A stretch of 64,000 nt of DNA, taken from Streptomyces sp. Tue 6430 (lineage in GTDB: Bacteria > Actinomycetota > Actinomycetes > Streptomycetales > Streptomycetaceae). Position numbers and translations under genes: made by a program. Under the pieces are notes generated by a model. That model was not told the DNA's origin. It saw only the letters and a program-made list of their open reading frames with translations, and ran no database searches. Location of the stretch: the NCBI GenBank assembly GCA_021568835.1, contig JAKGSH010000002.1:434001-498000 (forward strand). Reading direction: 5' to 3'. Positions within the stretch are counted from its first letter, which is position 1, and each line of letters starts with the position of its first letter. Positions 31,796 to 41,140 of the stretch are shown one piece after another.

Positions 31796-32089
31796 TCAAT
31801 CTGATTGTGTCGCCGCATTATTTCTGTGGGAGTCGTGCTGCGGTACTGCAGACTGAATGGAGCTGTCTCCAATTGGGGCAAATTGCACTTTGTGTGGACA
31901 GGGGATCCTTTCCAGGCTGGAGCCGCAGAGGACCACATCGACGCTGTCGTGCCACCTGGCTTTTAGGTCGCAGCGGGCGCCGTCGTCAGGAAGCATCCTG
32001 GACAGCATGGCCGCAGCACGATCCGCCGCATCCTCACGGGGCTGCCAGTACGGATCGGTCGGAATCACCGTTAGGCAGTTGTCGCTCAT
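31796..32089 (-). pseudogene. 5' part of a conserved actinomycete protein, truncated
   Basis: From ATG 32089 the frame reads MSDNCLTVIPTDPYWQPRED, AADRAAAMLSRMLPDDG and WHDSVDVVLCGSSLERIPCP. This is the N-terminal half of a protein type common in Streptomyces whose next residues should form a zinc-binding CPxC motif. After CPH, at about 31890, the sequence turns low-GC and unrelated. This marks a recombination joint. Confidence 0.5.
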
Positions 32090-32272
32090 CGCCCGACTCC
32101 CCGCGCCCGCCGCGGTCCGCTCCTTGTCCACCGACCCGGCGAACCTATCCAGACACGGCACTGGACGATCAATTCCAAGGGATGTCTGCGGAGGGTGCGG
32201 GGTGGGCGGCGGCCGAAGCCACCGCGAGACGGTCAGGCTGCTGGCCCTGGTTGTCGAGGTGGCAGCGGGCGG

Positions 32273-32578
32273 TCAGGCATCAGGATCGACTTCGGGGTGT
32301 GTGAACCGCACGGGCTTGCCCAGCGACCGGGCGTAGGCGATTTCGGCTCGGGTGCTGTCCCCGATGTAGTCGCCGACTACGAGCACCTCATCAGCGAGGC
32401 GGATCTTCGCCCGGTGCAGATCGTCGAGCCGAACCTTCAGCGCCCCGGCCTCGGCTTCGGCAGGACCGGACCAAAGTTCGTGCGGCGACTTCGTGTCACA
32501 GGCCGGTTTGACGACGATCTTTCCGGCTTGGGTCTCCCGCAGATCGGCCTCGTTCACGGAGAGCGAAGGCCCATCCAA
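32273..32578 (-). CDS. Small nucleotide-binding-like protein downstream of gajB
   Basis: 101 residues, starting 7 bp after the gajB stop and so probably in the same operon. The C-terminal half (AKIRLADEVLVVGDYIGDST, then RAEIAYARSLGKPVRF) resembles the end of Rossmann-like nucleoside 2-deoxyribosyltransferase/DUF4406 proteins: an acidic strand, a glycine turn and the STRAEIAYA helix. The N-terminal region of such enzymes is missing, so this may be a short stand-alone form or a 5'-truncated gene. A nucleotide-sensing role beside Gabija is only an inference. Confidence 0.5.
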   Translation of the reverse strand: MDGPSLSVNEADLRETQAGKIVVKPACDTKSPHELWSGPAEAEAGALKVRLDDLHRAKIRLADEVLVVGDYIGDSTRAEIAYARSLGKPVRFTHPEVDPDA

Positions 32579-32585
32579 CCGGACA

Positions 32586-34319
32586 CTATGCGCTTGTGCG
32601 TCGGCGGTAGGGCGTCAGCGGCAGAGCGTCCTCGGGCCGCACGAAGACGACCATGTGGCGCGCGCGGGTGATCGCGACCCGGAGCAGGCGACGATTCGCC
32701 TGCACACGTTCGGCGTCCCATTCCGCATCCAACAGGCGGCTGTTGTAGGCGCCCTCGACGATGACTACGCCGTCGAACTCCTTGCCCTTCGAGCGGTGCA
32801 TGCTCATCAGACTGACCGTGGCGGTGTTCTGTTCGGGCACGGCCATCTGGTCGTTGGCTAGAGCGCGGCGTATAGCGGCGGCCGCATCTGTATAGGCGGC
32901 TGCCCCGTCCCAGGCTTGGGTCAGAGCCAGTGCGAGTGCGTCGGTCGCGTTCAGCAGCCGCAGCATCCGCACCTGCTTGAACATTTCATCGAGTTCGGCG
33001 GCGCCCTGCATCCGCGCACGAGCTTCCTGCCAGTCGGCGACGGGCTGGCCGGCAAGGACCAGGCCGCTGTCGTAGGCGGCCAGGAGGACCCGGGCCGCCT
33101 TGGAACGCACCGGTTTGCCGTCTGTCAGAGCCGTGATGGCCCGCTCGATGGTATGGATCTTGTCGCGGGCGCCGGTGGTTCCGCGTGTGAACTTGGTGCG
33201 ATAGAAGTCGGCCACGGCGCGCAAGGTCTTGGTGCCTGCCTCAAGACGGGATAGGGCGGGCCACTCCAGCATGGAGGCTACGACGAATCCGGCCGCGGCG
33301 GCCAACTCGGGATCCCAGTGCAGGTTGTGATCGACCGCCGATAGCACGCCTCGGGCCGTCACGTTGTCGACGCTGATGGTCTCGGAGACGCGGGCGATGA
33401 GGCTGTTCGTCGTGGCCAAGACAGCGAGGGTGGGATCGCGGCGAAGTTCGGCGCGCAAATGGCTGCGCAAGGCGATCACCGCCTGGTGGGTGCGGATCTC
33501 GACCGTCGGCGCGCCATAACGGGCGTAAGTCAGGGTTTTGACGCCGCCCGGGAGGGGGGAGGGGGTGTTACGCAGCACGGCGTTGGCGTATCTCAGTAAC
33601 CCTCCTGCGGGGCTGCGGTAGTTGTCCTTCGATAGGTCGAAGCAGGCCGGTTGAAGATGGGCGATGGCGTGCGCGATGCGTTCCTCGTCCACGCCCGGCA
33701 GATGCCCGAAGATCCGCTGGTCGGGGTCCGCCAGGCAGATCACGGTGGAAGTCTGACTCAGTGCCCGGACGGCCCGCCATTGGTCGATGTTGGTGTCCTG
33801 GAACTCGTCCACGATGACCAGAGGGTAGATGCTGCTGTACAAGGCGCGCACCGCCGTACTGCCCTCCAACAGGGTCGCGGCGGTGTCGGCCAACAGGTCG
33901 AACACGAACCTGCCCTCTTCGCTGGCCATCCGCCGGCATTCAGTCAGCCAGGCGTCTTTGTCGCCCCCGAAGTCGGCGCGCAGCTCCCGTTCTCGGTCGG
34001 GGGTGATGAATGACGCGGGCCGCCCAGTCAGCAGCCGCCCGTGGCTGCGGACGAGTTCGAGGAAGAAGGCGTGGAACGTACGGATCTCCAGCCGAGTACG
34101 CGCGGACCGGTTGAACAACCCACTCATCCGGTCATTGATCTGCCGCACGGCCGCGCGGGAGAAGCTCAGGAACACCACTCGCTGCTCGTCCTGCAGATCA
34201 CTCAGGGCCGCGAGGGCCTTCAGCAAGGCGATGGTGGTCTTGCCGCAGCCGGGCCCGCCCTCGATCAGCACATGCCCGGTGCTGGCCAGAATTGCCCGGC
34301 GGGCGTCGTCAAGCTTCAT
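32586..34319 (-). CDS. gajB: Gabija protein GajB, UvrD-like helicase
   Basis: 577 residues. SF1 motifs: Walker A EGGPGCGKTTI (about 20-30), Ia VVFLSFSRAAVRQI, Walker B LVIVDEFQDTN, motif III ICLADPDQRIFG, motif IV KDNYRSP, motif V MSMHRSKGKEFDGVVIV and motif VI LLRVAITRARH. The start overlaps the end of gajA by 11 bp. In Gabija systems GajB binds the GajA tetramer and supports DNA cleavage during phage infection. Length and gene order (OLD-family gajA then helicase) match the known two-gene system. Confidence 0.88.
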   Translation of the reverse strand: MKLDDARRAILASTGHVLIEGGPGCGKTTIALLKALAALSDLQDEQRVVFLSFSRAAVRQINDRMSGLFNRSARTRLEIRTFHAFFLELVRSHGRLLTGRPASFITPDRERELRADFGGDKDAWLTECRRMASEEGRFVFDLLADTAATLLEGSTAVRALYSSIYPLVIVDEFQDTNIDQWRAVRALSQTSTVICLADPDQRIFGHLPGVDEERIAHAIAHLQPACFDLSKDNYRSPAGGLLRYANAVLRNTPSPLPGGVKTLTYARYGAPTVEIRTHQAVIALRSHLRAELRRDPTLAVLATTNSLIARVSETISVDNVTARGVLSAVDHNLHWDPELAAAAGFVVASMLEWPALSRLEAGTKTLRAVADFYRTKFTRGTTGARDKIHTIERAITALTDGKPVRSKAARVLLAAYDSGLVLAGQPVADWQEARARMQGAAELDEMFKQVRMLRLLNATDALALALTQAWDGAAAYTDAAAAIRRALANDQMAVPEQNTATVSLMSMHRSKGKEFDGVVIVEGAYNSRLLDAEWDAERVQANRRLLRVAITRARHMVVFVRPEDALPLTPYRRRTSA

Positions 34320-36170
34320 CGATCACATCGTTATCGGCGCCGGGCACGTGCGGTGCGGTGCCAGTCTGCGCCGTCGGCCGCAGGTCGCGGTCGATCTGCA
34401 GCAGGAAGCTGGCGATCGAGGCTGGTAGGTCAGCCAGGCCACTGCACTCGGCGATGAGAGCGGCGCCGTATCCATCCCCCTTCCGGGCCTTGAGTACTTG
34501 CCCCATCAGCGCCCGCACCGCGGAGTCGTCCATATCCTCGAGCAGAGACCCGCACTTGACCGGGTAATCCGGCCGGTGCGCGGCTGCAGCGAGGAAGCGC
34601 CGCTGGACCGCGGCGGGATCTCCGCAGTGAGGAGGTCCTCGACTCCGGCGTGAGGGATAACGGTGTAGCGGGTGAAGTTGGCCGCCTTCGCACTGACTTC
34701 GGGGGTAAACGGCCGCACAGGAGTGTCGTGGATGCCGTACACCGGCTTGCCCAGGCTCTTGAAGACTGGAGCAAACAGAGGCACCGAACTATCGCCCTGC
34801 GCGTCGAAGACCGTGACCCCGGCGAGGTCCGGGTGCAGGTAGTCCACCGCAGGATCCTGCTCCAGGACATCGGCGACCGCCGGAACCAGATCGGCCTCGG
34901 TCGTTCCCTCCACCACCAGCACCGCACGGGCCAGCACCGCTTCGGCGAACTGGCGACGGTTGTCCCGGTACCGCTTGGCCTTGAAGTCCGCCGGCAGCGC
35001 GACCGGCGAACTGCTCAGCTCACCACTTTCGTTGCGGCCCAACACCACGATGTTGCCGGGGTCGAACTTCTCGATGACATACGGCGAGTGCGAGGTGACA
35101 ATCGCCTGCCCCATGCGCTGGGTGACGAAGTCGACCAGGCGGCGCTGTGCATGTGGCGGCAGCGCAATCTCCGGCTCCTCCATGGCGAAGATCACCGAAT
35201 GATCGCCCTTGAGCTCGGCGATGTAGGTCAGCAAGGCGAACACGAGCAGGTTCAAGGTGCCGGTGCTCAGCCGGTTGAAGGGCACGCCGTGCGTGCCGGG
35301 CTGGGTTGCAATGAACAGCCGCAACACCTCCCGCAGGTGCTCACGCGTACGCTCGGAGACGTGCAGATCCACCGGGTCGGGTTGCAGAGACAGGCTCACG
35401 AAGCGGTCCACCCGCTCCGTCACCTCGCTGCGGATCTTGGCGAAGCCCGAATCGTCACCCGCGAGCACGACCGCGGAAAGATCGGTAAGGGCCTTCTCCC
35501 ACAGCGGTCCGGCCCGCTCGGCCTCCAGCCGCACAATGGTGTCCAGCAACGACCCGCGCTGGAAGGTCAGCGCCCTGCTCCCTGTCCGATTGGGTCGTAG
35601 ATACAAAAACCCGCAGTGACGCTTGTCCTCACGGGTGAAAGGCCTCAGACCCGCGCCGAGCTCGGCGCTCTCCTCAGTGAGGTCATCCGGCACGCTTTCA
35701 GGGTGGGCGAAGTAGGTGCCGCCGAAGAAGTCATCCTCCTGCGGGTCGAACCGGCCCAGGAAAACCACCGGCAAGCACCACTCGCCGGCATCCGCCTCTT
35801 CAATCGCGCCCGGCTCCAGATCGGCGAAGTCATCCCGTCTGGCTGACCACCGTCGCAGATGAGGTCCGAAGCGACGCTCGGCCTCCAGCGACAGGTCGGT
35901 CAGCACAGCCTCCAGCCGGATCTCCGGCAGTTCACCATCCACCGGCTGGTAGCGGGCACCGTAGAAGTCGTACTCGTCGACGACCGGCCGACGGAACATC
36001 CGCTCCGGTCCCAGGATGAGCTCCAGCGCTTCACAGATGGTGGACTTGCCGATGCTATTGGAGCCCACCAGCAGCGAGTGGCCGTTCAGCACCACAGTGC
36101 CGTGGCTGATGCCGCGAAAATGCTGCAGGGTCAGCCGTCGTACCTTCACTCTTGCCGCCCTCTCAGTCAC
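34309..36170 (-). CDS. gajA: Gabija protein GajA, OLD-family ATPase/TOPRIM nuclease (one frame break)
   Basis: 620 codons after repair of one lost base in a run of three C (34615-34617 on the plus strand). ATPase half: Walker A LLVGSNSIGKSTI (about 35-43), signature LSTGTLNLLVFAL, Walker B VIFAMEEPEIALPP and H-loop AIVTSHSPYVIEKF. TOPRIM half: AVLVVEGTTEADLVPAV with the metal-binding Glu, and VTVFDAQGDSSVPLFAPVFK. GajA is the nucleotide-regulated nickase of Gabija. The frame break falls after the TOPRIM core, so even the broken frame keeps most of the protein. The neighbouring zinc-ribbon gene is divergent. Confidence 0.88.
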
Positions 36171-36677
36171 CCCGCCCCTCAGCCGCGGCCGCCGCAGGAA
36201 TGCTCCGCTGCACGGGTGGGAGGAGTAACTGCCCAGCCGGGGAGAGGACCTGCGAGCCAGACTGAGGCCACCGATGCGATTGTAGCTTTTCTAGTGGTCT
36301 TGCTGTTTCGGGGGAAAGGTGGGGCTGTGTCCGCGAGGCCTGGGCCCGGTGGACGGGTAGTTTCGACCAAGCACCTCGCCCAGGAACCGGGTCCTAGAAG
36401 CGAGACAGGCACTGGCTGGCGCGAGTGCCCTGCCGACCGAGCACACTTCCCCCCCGCCGGCCTGCTCGGTTGTGGCCCCCGTTCTCCCCATTGACCGCAG
36501 GCGGCCCATTCCAGCAGTCCGCCAGGTCAAGGATGTCCCCTGAACAGGTTCTATGGCAGATCAGAGTTCCTCGTTCGCTGCCCGGGGCTCGGCTCTCTCG
36601 GGCCGCTGCGGGGCGTAACTGGCAGCCCGGAGCCTATGGGCGGCCGTTGTCAGTGACGGCTGTCAGGATCTGCAGCC
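36171..36677. promoter_or_regulatory. 507-bp divergent intergenic region (Gabija / zinc-ribbon nuclease)
   Basis: No convincing gene. On the minus strand TACAAT (36284-36279) is a good -10 candidate for gajA without a clear -35. A tiny frame (22 codons) starts at 36554 before the plus-strand gene. The region lies between two divergent defence-type genes, so shared control is possible. Confidence 0.35.
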
Positions 36678-38315
36678 ATGGGTAAAAGGCGAAGTGCTAC
36701 CGAAGTGGCTGCAGTTCGGGCTCGACTGAAGGCCGAGTTCGTGTCCAACCTGTCCAGCCCCGGTATGGCTCTGGAAGACATGCCGCTGTCTTCCACGGAC
36801 CGGTGCCAGTGGCGCTGCTTGGCGGAAGGTTGTGGTCACCAGTGGCCCGCCCGGTTGCAGTTTCGGATCCGTAAGATCAAGCCCTCGGGGTGCCCTGAGT
36901 GCTGGAAGCGCCGCAACCGGGCTCCCGGCCCGGGAGAATCCCTAGCCGAGCTGAATCCGGCGCTGGCACGGCAGTTCCGCAGCAACCTCAGCCGCCCCGG
37001 CCGTGGGCCGGACACTCTGCGCCCGCAGTCCCATGACCTGTGCGAGTGGGAGTGTGCTCAAGGGCATTTCTGGTTGGCGACGCTCGCCAACCGCACCAAT
37101 GGACGTGGATGCCCGGACTGCACTGGCCACGGCCGTTCCCCGTTCGAATGCAACGTCGCCATGCTCGTCGAGGCCGCCTCTGGGCTCACCGTGGAACTGG
37201 ATTACCGCCTCCGCCTGCCAGGGCGGAGAGAGGACCGCTTCGACCTGTACCTGCCCCAGCCGGCCCCGGGCCTGCTCATCGACCTGGATCCAGAATGGAC
37301 CCACGGCAGGCCAGGAAGTTTGGAGCGTGACACCGCGAAGACGAAGGCAGCGCTCGCCGCCGGACTCGACATGGAACGCATCCGAAGCCGCGGCCTGCCG
37401 CCTGTGCCGGTGCATGGCCTCGCCCACCATGAGGCCGGGCCGGGGGTGGACCCCGAGGACTGGGCGGAGGCGGTGGGTGTCGTACTGCGAGGCCGCGGCC
37501 TTTCCTGGCGACAGCTCACATCAGCCGAAACAACAGCGGCGTTCACCAAGGGCGCGCATCTATGGCAGAGGGCCGTGGCCGGGCCCGAGGTGTCAGCGGT
37601 GGACGTGGCACCGCACCTTGAGGAGGAGTTCGTCGCGAACCTCACCAACCCGGGCAAGAGTCCTGATCGGATGCCGCCCGGCTGCAACGACGTGTGTCTG
37701 TGGCGGTGCCGGAAGCCGGACTGCGGCTACGAATGGAAGGCGATACTGAACAGCCGGGCACTTGCCGGCCGCGGTTGCCGCCAGTGCGGTCACGCACGGG
37801 TGGGCGCGGCAAACAGCAGGCCGGGCCCCAGTGAATCACTCGCTGAGGTCAATCCGACGATGGCCGCAGAACTCATCGAGGTCGTCGGCCACCCGGGCTG
37901 GACCGCGTTCGACCTCCTTCCCACGTCGAACAAGACATGCCGGTGGAGGTGCCCAGAACCGCACTGCCGCTTCGAGTACCCAGCCCCTCCACAACGCCGC
38001 ACGGGCCAGTCGAGCGGCTGCCCCCGATGCGCTCGCCGACGCACCGTTGCCGCCAGGGTGCGCCCCAAGCCTGGCAAATCCCTGCAGGACGTGCACCCGG
38101 CCATCGCCTGCGAGCTTCTCGAAGTGATCGACGAACCGCACCTGACCGCGAAGGAGCTGAGGCCGAGCTCCGTCAAAGTGTGCCGGTGGGCATGTTCGAA
38201 GCCTGGCTGTCCGGGACGGTGGGAAGCTACGCCCGATCAGCGGTCCCGCCGTGGCGGGACCGGCAAGCGCTGCCCGGTGTGCCACCCACCACGCAAAAGC
38301 CGCACCCAGCCGTGA
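36678..38315 (+). CDS. Five-zinc-ribbon protein with internal nuclease-like domain (DUF4379/PF14311-type)
   Basis: 545 residues. Four full CxxxxC…CxxC ribbons and one shorter CxxxH…CxxC ribbon are visible: C47/C52/C72/C75, C126/H130/C145/C148, C344/C349/C367/C370, C425/C430/C448/C451 and C506/C511/C532/C535. Most are preceded by the repeat wording F-x-SNLS-x-PG or ELNP of the PF14311 treble-clef family. Between ribbons 2 and 3 (about 155-250) lies an endonuclease-like segment: DRFDLYLPQ, then LLIDLDPEWTHG and RDTAKTKAALAAGL, the layout of Vsr/PD-(D/E)XK enzymes (…DxxY-W-H…R-D-x-x-K-x-x-A). It sits between Gabija and a STAND NTPase. I know no characterised member; nucleic-acid binding and cleavage is inference. 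Confidence 0.8.
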   Translation: MGKRRSATEVAAVRARLKAEFVSNLSSPGMALEDMPLSSTDRCQWRCLAEGCGHQWPARLQFRIRKIKPSGCPECWKRRNRAPGPGESLAELNPALARQFRSNLSRPGRGPDTLRPQSHDLCEWECAQGHFWLATLANRTNGRGCPDCTGHGRSPFECNVAMLVEAASGLTVELDYRLRLPGRREDRFDLYLPQPAPGLLIDLDPEWTHGRPGSLERDTAKTKAALAAGLDMERIRSRGLPPVPVHGLAHHEAGPGVDPEDWAEAVGVVLRGRGLSWRQLTSAETTAAFTKGAHLWQRAVAGPEVSAVDVAPHLEEEFVANLTNPGKSPDRMPPGCNDVCLWRCRKPDCGYEWKAILNSRALAGRGCRQCGHARVGAANSRPGPSESLAEVNPTMAAELIEVVGHPGWTAFDLLPTSNKTCRWRCPEPHCRFEYPAPPQRRTGQSSGCPRCARRRTVAARVRPKPGKSLQDVHPAIACELLEVIDEPHLTAKELRPSSVKVCRWACSKPGCPGRWEATPDQRSRRGGTGKRCPVCHPPRKSRTQP

Positions 38316-38364
38316 TTCCGGCCCATGTCCCACGCCTTCTCACCGTGGTGCCGGTCATGCCTCG

Positions 38365-40482
38365 TCACCGTGTCACGTCGCCGCCTGCCTCCGCCGGCCT
38401 CGGCACGGACGGGCGGCGTGCGCGCCTCCACCAGCGCCTTCTGTGCTGGTCTCGCCAGATGCGCAGCCGGTTGTCCACCGAGATCGTGTACGGATGGCCG
38501 GGGCCGAGCGTCGCCCGGTAGCCGGCGAGAGAACGCTCCAGCACACCGATGGCAGCCGCCCTGTCGCCTTCAGACCAGTGCAGGAGAGCGAGGTTGGTCT
38601 GGCCCGTGAGGGTCGCCGGGTGGGCCCAGCCCAACAGCCGTTGACGAACGATGACGGTGTCCTTCAGCAACGCAACAGCGCTGACGGCCTTCCGCCCAGC
38701 CGCGGCGGATATTGGCCTTTCAGGAACCAGTCGGTTGTCCTGGTAGGGGAAGTCCTCCTGCAGCACGACGAAAGCCTCCTTGTCTCGCTGGTCGAGGAAG
38801 CAGACCCAAGCGAGATCACGCCGTGCAACGAGCGTCAGGGCATGAGCCCGGCCTAATTGCCGTTCGCTGGTGTCGACCAGCCGCTGCCAGTAGGGGACTG
38901 CCGTGTCCAGGGCCATACTGCGCCCGGCCCAGTGCAGGACGTAGTGGCCGCCGACCTGCCACAGTAGATCCCCTGCACATCCGTCGAGGCTGTCGATGTT
39001 GGTGAGCAGCGCGGTCGTCGTCTCGTGGTCGTGCCTGGAAACCGTGTCGCACAGCTCCGTCAACGCGCCAGCAGCGGTCTTCACCACCTCCGGCACCGCC
39101 GCATCAGGGGTGCACTCGCGCACGGCGCGTGCGGTCAGGGCGTGCATCCGCACTGCCCGGGAGCCGGCCTGTGCGTGATCGGTGAGCAGTCCGTAGCGGT
39201 GGAGGAGCCGCAGTGCTGCCTGGGCCTGGGTGGGGTCGGCCGTGCTGGGAGCGCCGCCCAGCAGCGTGGTGCGCTGGGTGCTGAGGTAGCGGATGGCAGC
39301 GTCGCTGGACCAGAGGGAGCGGGGGTGCCCGGCCGGGTCCAGGACGGCTGCCAGACGCATGACCGGAACGGCCAAGCCGACGGGTTCGCTTGCCTGCGCG
39401 ACATCCAATGAGAGCAGGAGAGCCGCGGCCACCTGACGCCCGTACCCCTCGGTGTCCGCGTCGCGCGGCAACAGATCGTCCAGGCGCGCGGCACTGTCGT
39501 TGAAGCGGCGCAGATACTCCTCACATGGAACGTCCTCGTTGACCATGTAGGCGGCGGCGTGCGACAGCGCCAGCGGCAGGAAGCCCAGGGTCCTGGCTAG
39601 CACGGCGGCCTGTGCGTCCAGGAGGTGATCCGCATGCGCCGAGCTGAGCCGCTCTTGCAGATAGGCCTCGGCTTCCTCGGCACTGTAGGTGTCGATGTCC
39701 ACCACGGCCCGGCCGCCACCGGACAGCACCGCGTCGTGACGGCGGGTCGTTGCCACGACGCGTCCGCATCCGAAAGCGGAGGACGGCGGCCACCAGGCCT
39801 GCATCGCCTCCGGCTCGGTGAGGTCGTCGAGAACGATCAGCCATGAGCGCCGGGTGGTCGCCAGCCACTGAAGGAACAGCCCTGCGTCGGACTCGGCACT
39901 CTTGCCGAGAAGACGATCTGTAGCCGCCTCCACGGCGTGCGCGGCGTGGGCATAGCGCGCGATGACCTGCTCGATGTCACTGGCGTCGACCCACACCACC
40001 AGGTCGATGCCGTCCACCAACGCCTGATGAGCGTAGGCGGCGGCGAGCTGGGTCTTGCCCACGCCCCCACCGCCGGACAGCACCTGGGCCAGCACCACCG
40101 TGGCATGTCCGTCCCTGGCACGATCGATCCGGTCCCGCACCGCAGACCGGGCCTGGAACGCGGACGCCAGCACCGGCACCGAACCCAACCGGATGGGCCA
40201 GTCCAGCAGTCTGCTCGGCGGCGGAGCAGAGAGCAGCACCTGGCTGACATGGCCGCTGATGGCCACCGCATGAGCGCCCGTGGCGACTGCGTCACCTGAC
40301 CGTTCCACTCGTACGATCCCGCCATCCGTCGAGGCCTGACGTCCCGAGCCCTGGTAACCGCTCAGCGCATCGTCACCGCCCACGGCAGTGGCATCACCGC
40401 TCTCATTGACGCTGACGGACGGCACCGCTTCGCCCGTGCCCTTCCGGACACCCGGCGAATGCCCCATCCGAAACCGTCTCAT
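38365..40482 (-). CDS. NB-ARC/STAND NTPase with N-terminal GDA-motif and C-terminal TPR-like region
   Basis: 705 residues. N-terminal segment with two copies of a short Gly/Ala pattern (NESGDATAVGGDDALSGYQG at 26-45 and RSGDAVATGAHAVAISGH at 61-78). Then a NB-ARC core: Walker A LSGGGGVGKTQLA (136-148), Walker B SWLIVLDDL (213-221), sensor RVVATTRR and LGFLPLALSHAAAYM (GLPL-type motif). The C-terminal region has TPR-like helices including HPATLTGQTNLALLHWSEGD and LGPGHPYTISVDNRL. STAND proteins sense a ligand, oligomerise and activate effectors. The upstream operon partner is a small two-TM protein with the same motif. Confidence 0.87.
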   Translation of the reverse strand: MRRFRMGHSPGVRKGTGEAVPSVSVNESGDATAVGGDDALSGYQGSGRQASTDGGIVRVERSGDAVATGAHAVAISGHVSQVLLSAPPPSRLLDWPIRLGSVPVLASAFQARSAVRDRIDRARDGHATVVLAQVLSGGGGVGKTQLAAAYAHQALVDGIDLVVWVDASDIEQVIARYAHAAHAVEAATDRLLGKSAESDAGLFLQWLATTRRSWLIVLDDLTEPEAMQAWWPPSSAFGCGRVVATTRRHDAVLSGGGRAVVDIDTYSAEEAEAYLQERLSSAHADHLLDAQAAVLARTLGFLPLALSHAAAYMVNEDVPCEEYLRRFNDSAARLDDLLPRDADTEGYGRQVAAALLLSLDVAQASEPVGLAVPVMRLAAVLDPAGHPRSLWSSDAAIRYLSTQRTTLLGGAPSTADPTQAQAALRLLHRYGLLTDHAQAGSRAVRMHALTARAVRECTPDAAVPEVVKTAAGALTELCDTVSRHDHETTTALLTNIDSLDGCAGDLLWQVGGHYVLHWAGRSMALDTAVPYWQRLVDTSERQLGRAHALTLVARRDLAWVCFLDQRDKEAFVVLQEDFPYQDNRLVPERPISAAAGRKAVSAVALLKDTVIVRQRLLGWAHPATLTGQTNLALLHWSEGDRAAAIGVLERSLAGYRATLGPGHPYTISVDNRLRIWRDQHRRRWWRRARRPSVPRPAEAGGDVTR

Positions 40483-40518
40483 CGGCCCTCCTGCCGTCCA
40501 CCCGCAGCCACGGCAGCC

Positions 40519-40872
40519 CTAGCCGGTGTAATCGATGCCGGTGCCGGCACTGCTTCCCCGTCCGCGGGCGACCGCATCCCCGCTCTGCTGAACACGAGCT
40601 GCTGCGCTGCCGCCAGCACCACGACGGCGAATGCCGGTATGGGCCCTTCCACCGCCGTTCGCCTCAGCCCGCCCCGTCCGCACGGCGCTGTCCCGCGCCT
40701 CGGCGGCCGGCTGGAGCCAGACCCACACCAAAGCGCCCACACCCGTGGCGGCCTGCACTGTGGCCCCCACCATCTGCCCGGTATCCGGCCCGTCGAACAG
40801 CCAGAAAACCGGAGTCGAAACGATCACCGACACGGCAGCAACCGTCACCGCGGCTCTCCGCCCACCCGACAT
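40519..40872 (-). CDS. Small two-TM protein sharing the GDA motif with the STAND NTPase
   Basis: 117 residues from ATG 40872. Two hydrophobic segments (VTVAAVSVIVSTPVFWLF, about 9-26, and MVGATVQAATGVGALVWVWL, about 34-53) are followed by a cytosolic Gly/Ala tail with RAEANGGGRAHTGI and VQQSGDAVARGRGSSAGTGI. The last block repeats the pattern SGDAVA-x-G-x(5)-A-x-x-G seen in the NTPase N-terminus. The stop lies 36 bp before the NTPase start, one operon. A membrane effector recruited through the shared motif is the likely role (inference). Confidence 0.7.
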   Translation of the reverse strand: MSGGRRAAVTVAAVSVIVSTPVFWLFDGPDTGQMVGATVQAATGVGALVWVWLQPAAEARDSAVRTGRAEANGGGRAHTGIRRRGAGGSAAARVQQSGDAVARGRGSSAGTGIDYTG

Positions 40873-41140
40873 GCTCTGCCTCTCCTTCTCATGGCACTGC
40901 TGCCGTCCAGCACCAGCCAACCGGCCCGCACGAAGGAAGGACGGCTCATGCGATCACGGCAGTTCCCGTGTTTTCCGACCAACAGGATGCCCCTCCAAGC
41001 ACAACGGCGGTTCTGGACCCGGCACCAGCCAAGGGCGCGCCTCGTACCGGAACGGTCAGCGCATGGTGACGTCCTGTCACTCGGGATCCCCGGCCCACGG
41101 CACGCCGTACGGAGGGGTGCCGATAAGAACGCTGTCACCG
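40873..41140. other. Upstream region of the STAND operon, no gene seen
   Basis: About 270 bp with no coding-like frame. The minus-strand promoter for the two-TM gene should lie here. Confidence 0.35.

Noticed and set aside
38365..40482. The NB-ARC protein as an AfsR/SARP-type pathway regulator
   Set aside because: No DNA-binding winged helix or BTAD domain at the N-terminus; the N-terminus is a short Gly/Ala motif region and no biosynthetic genes are nearby.
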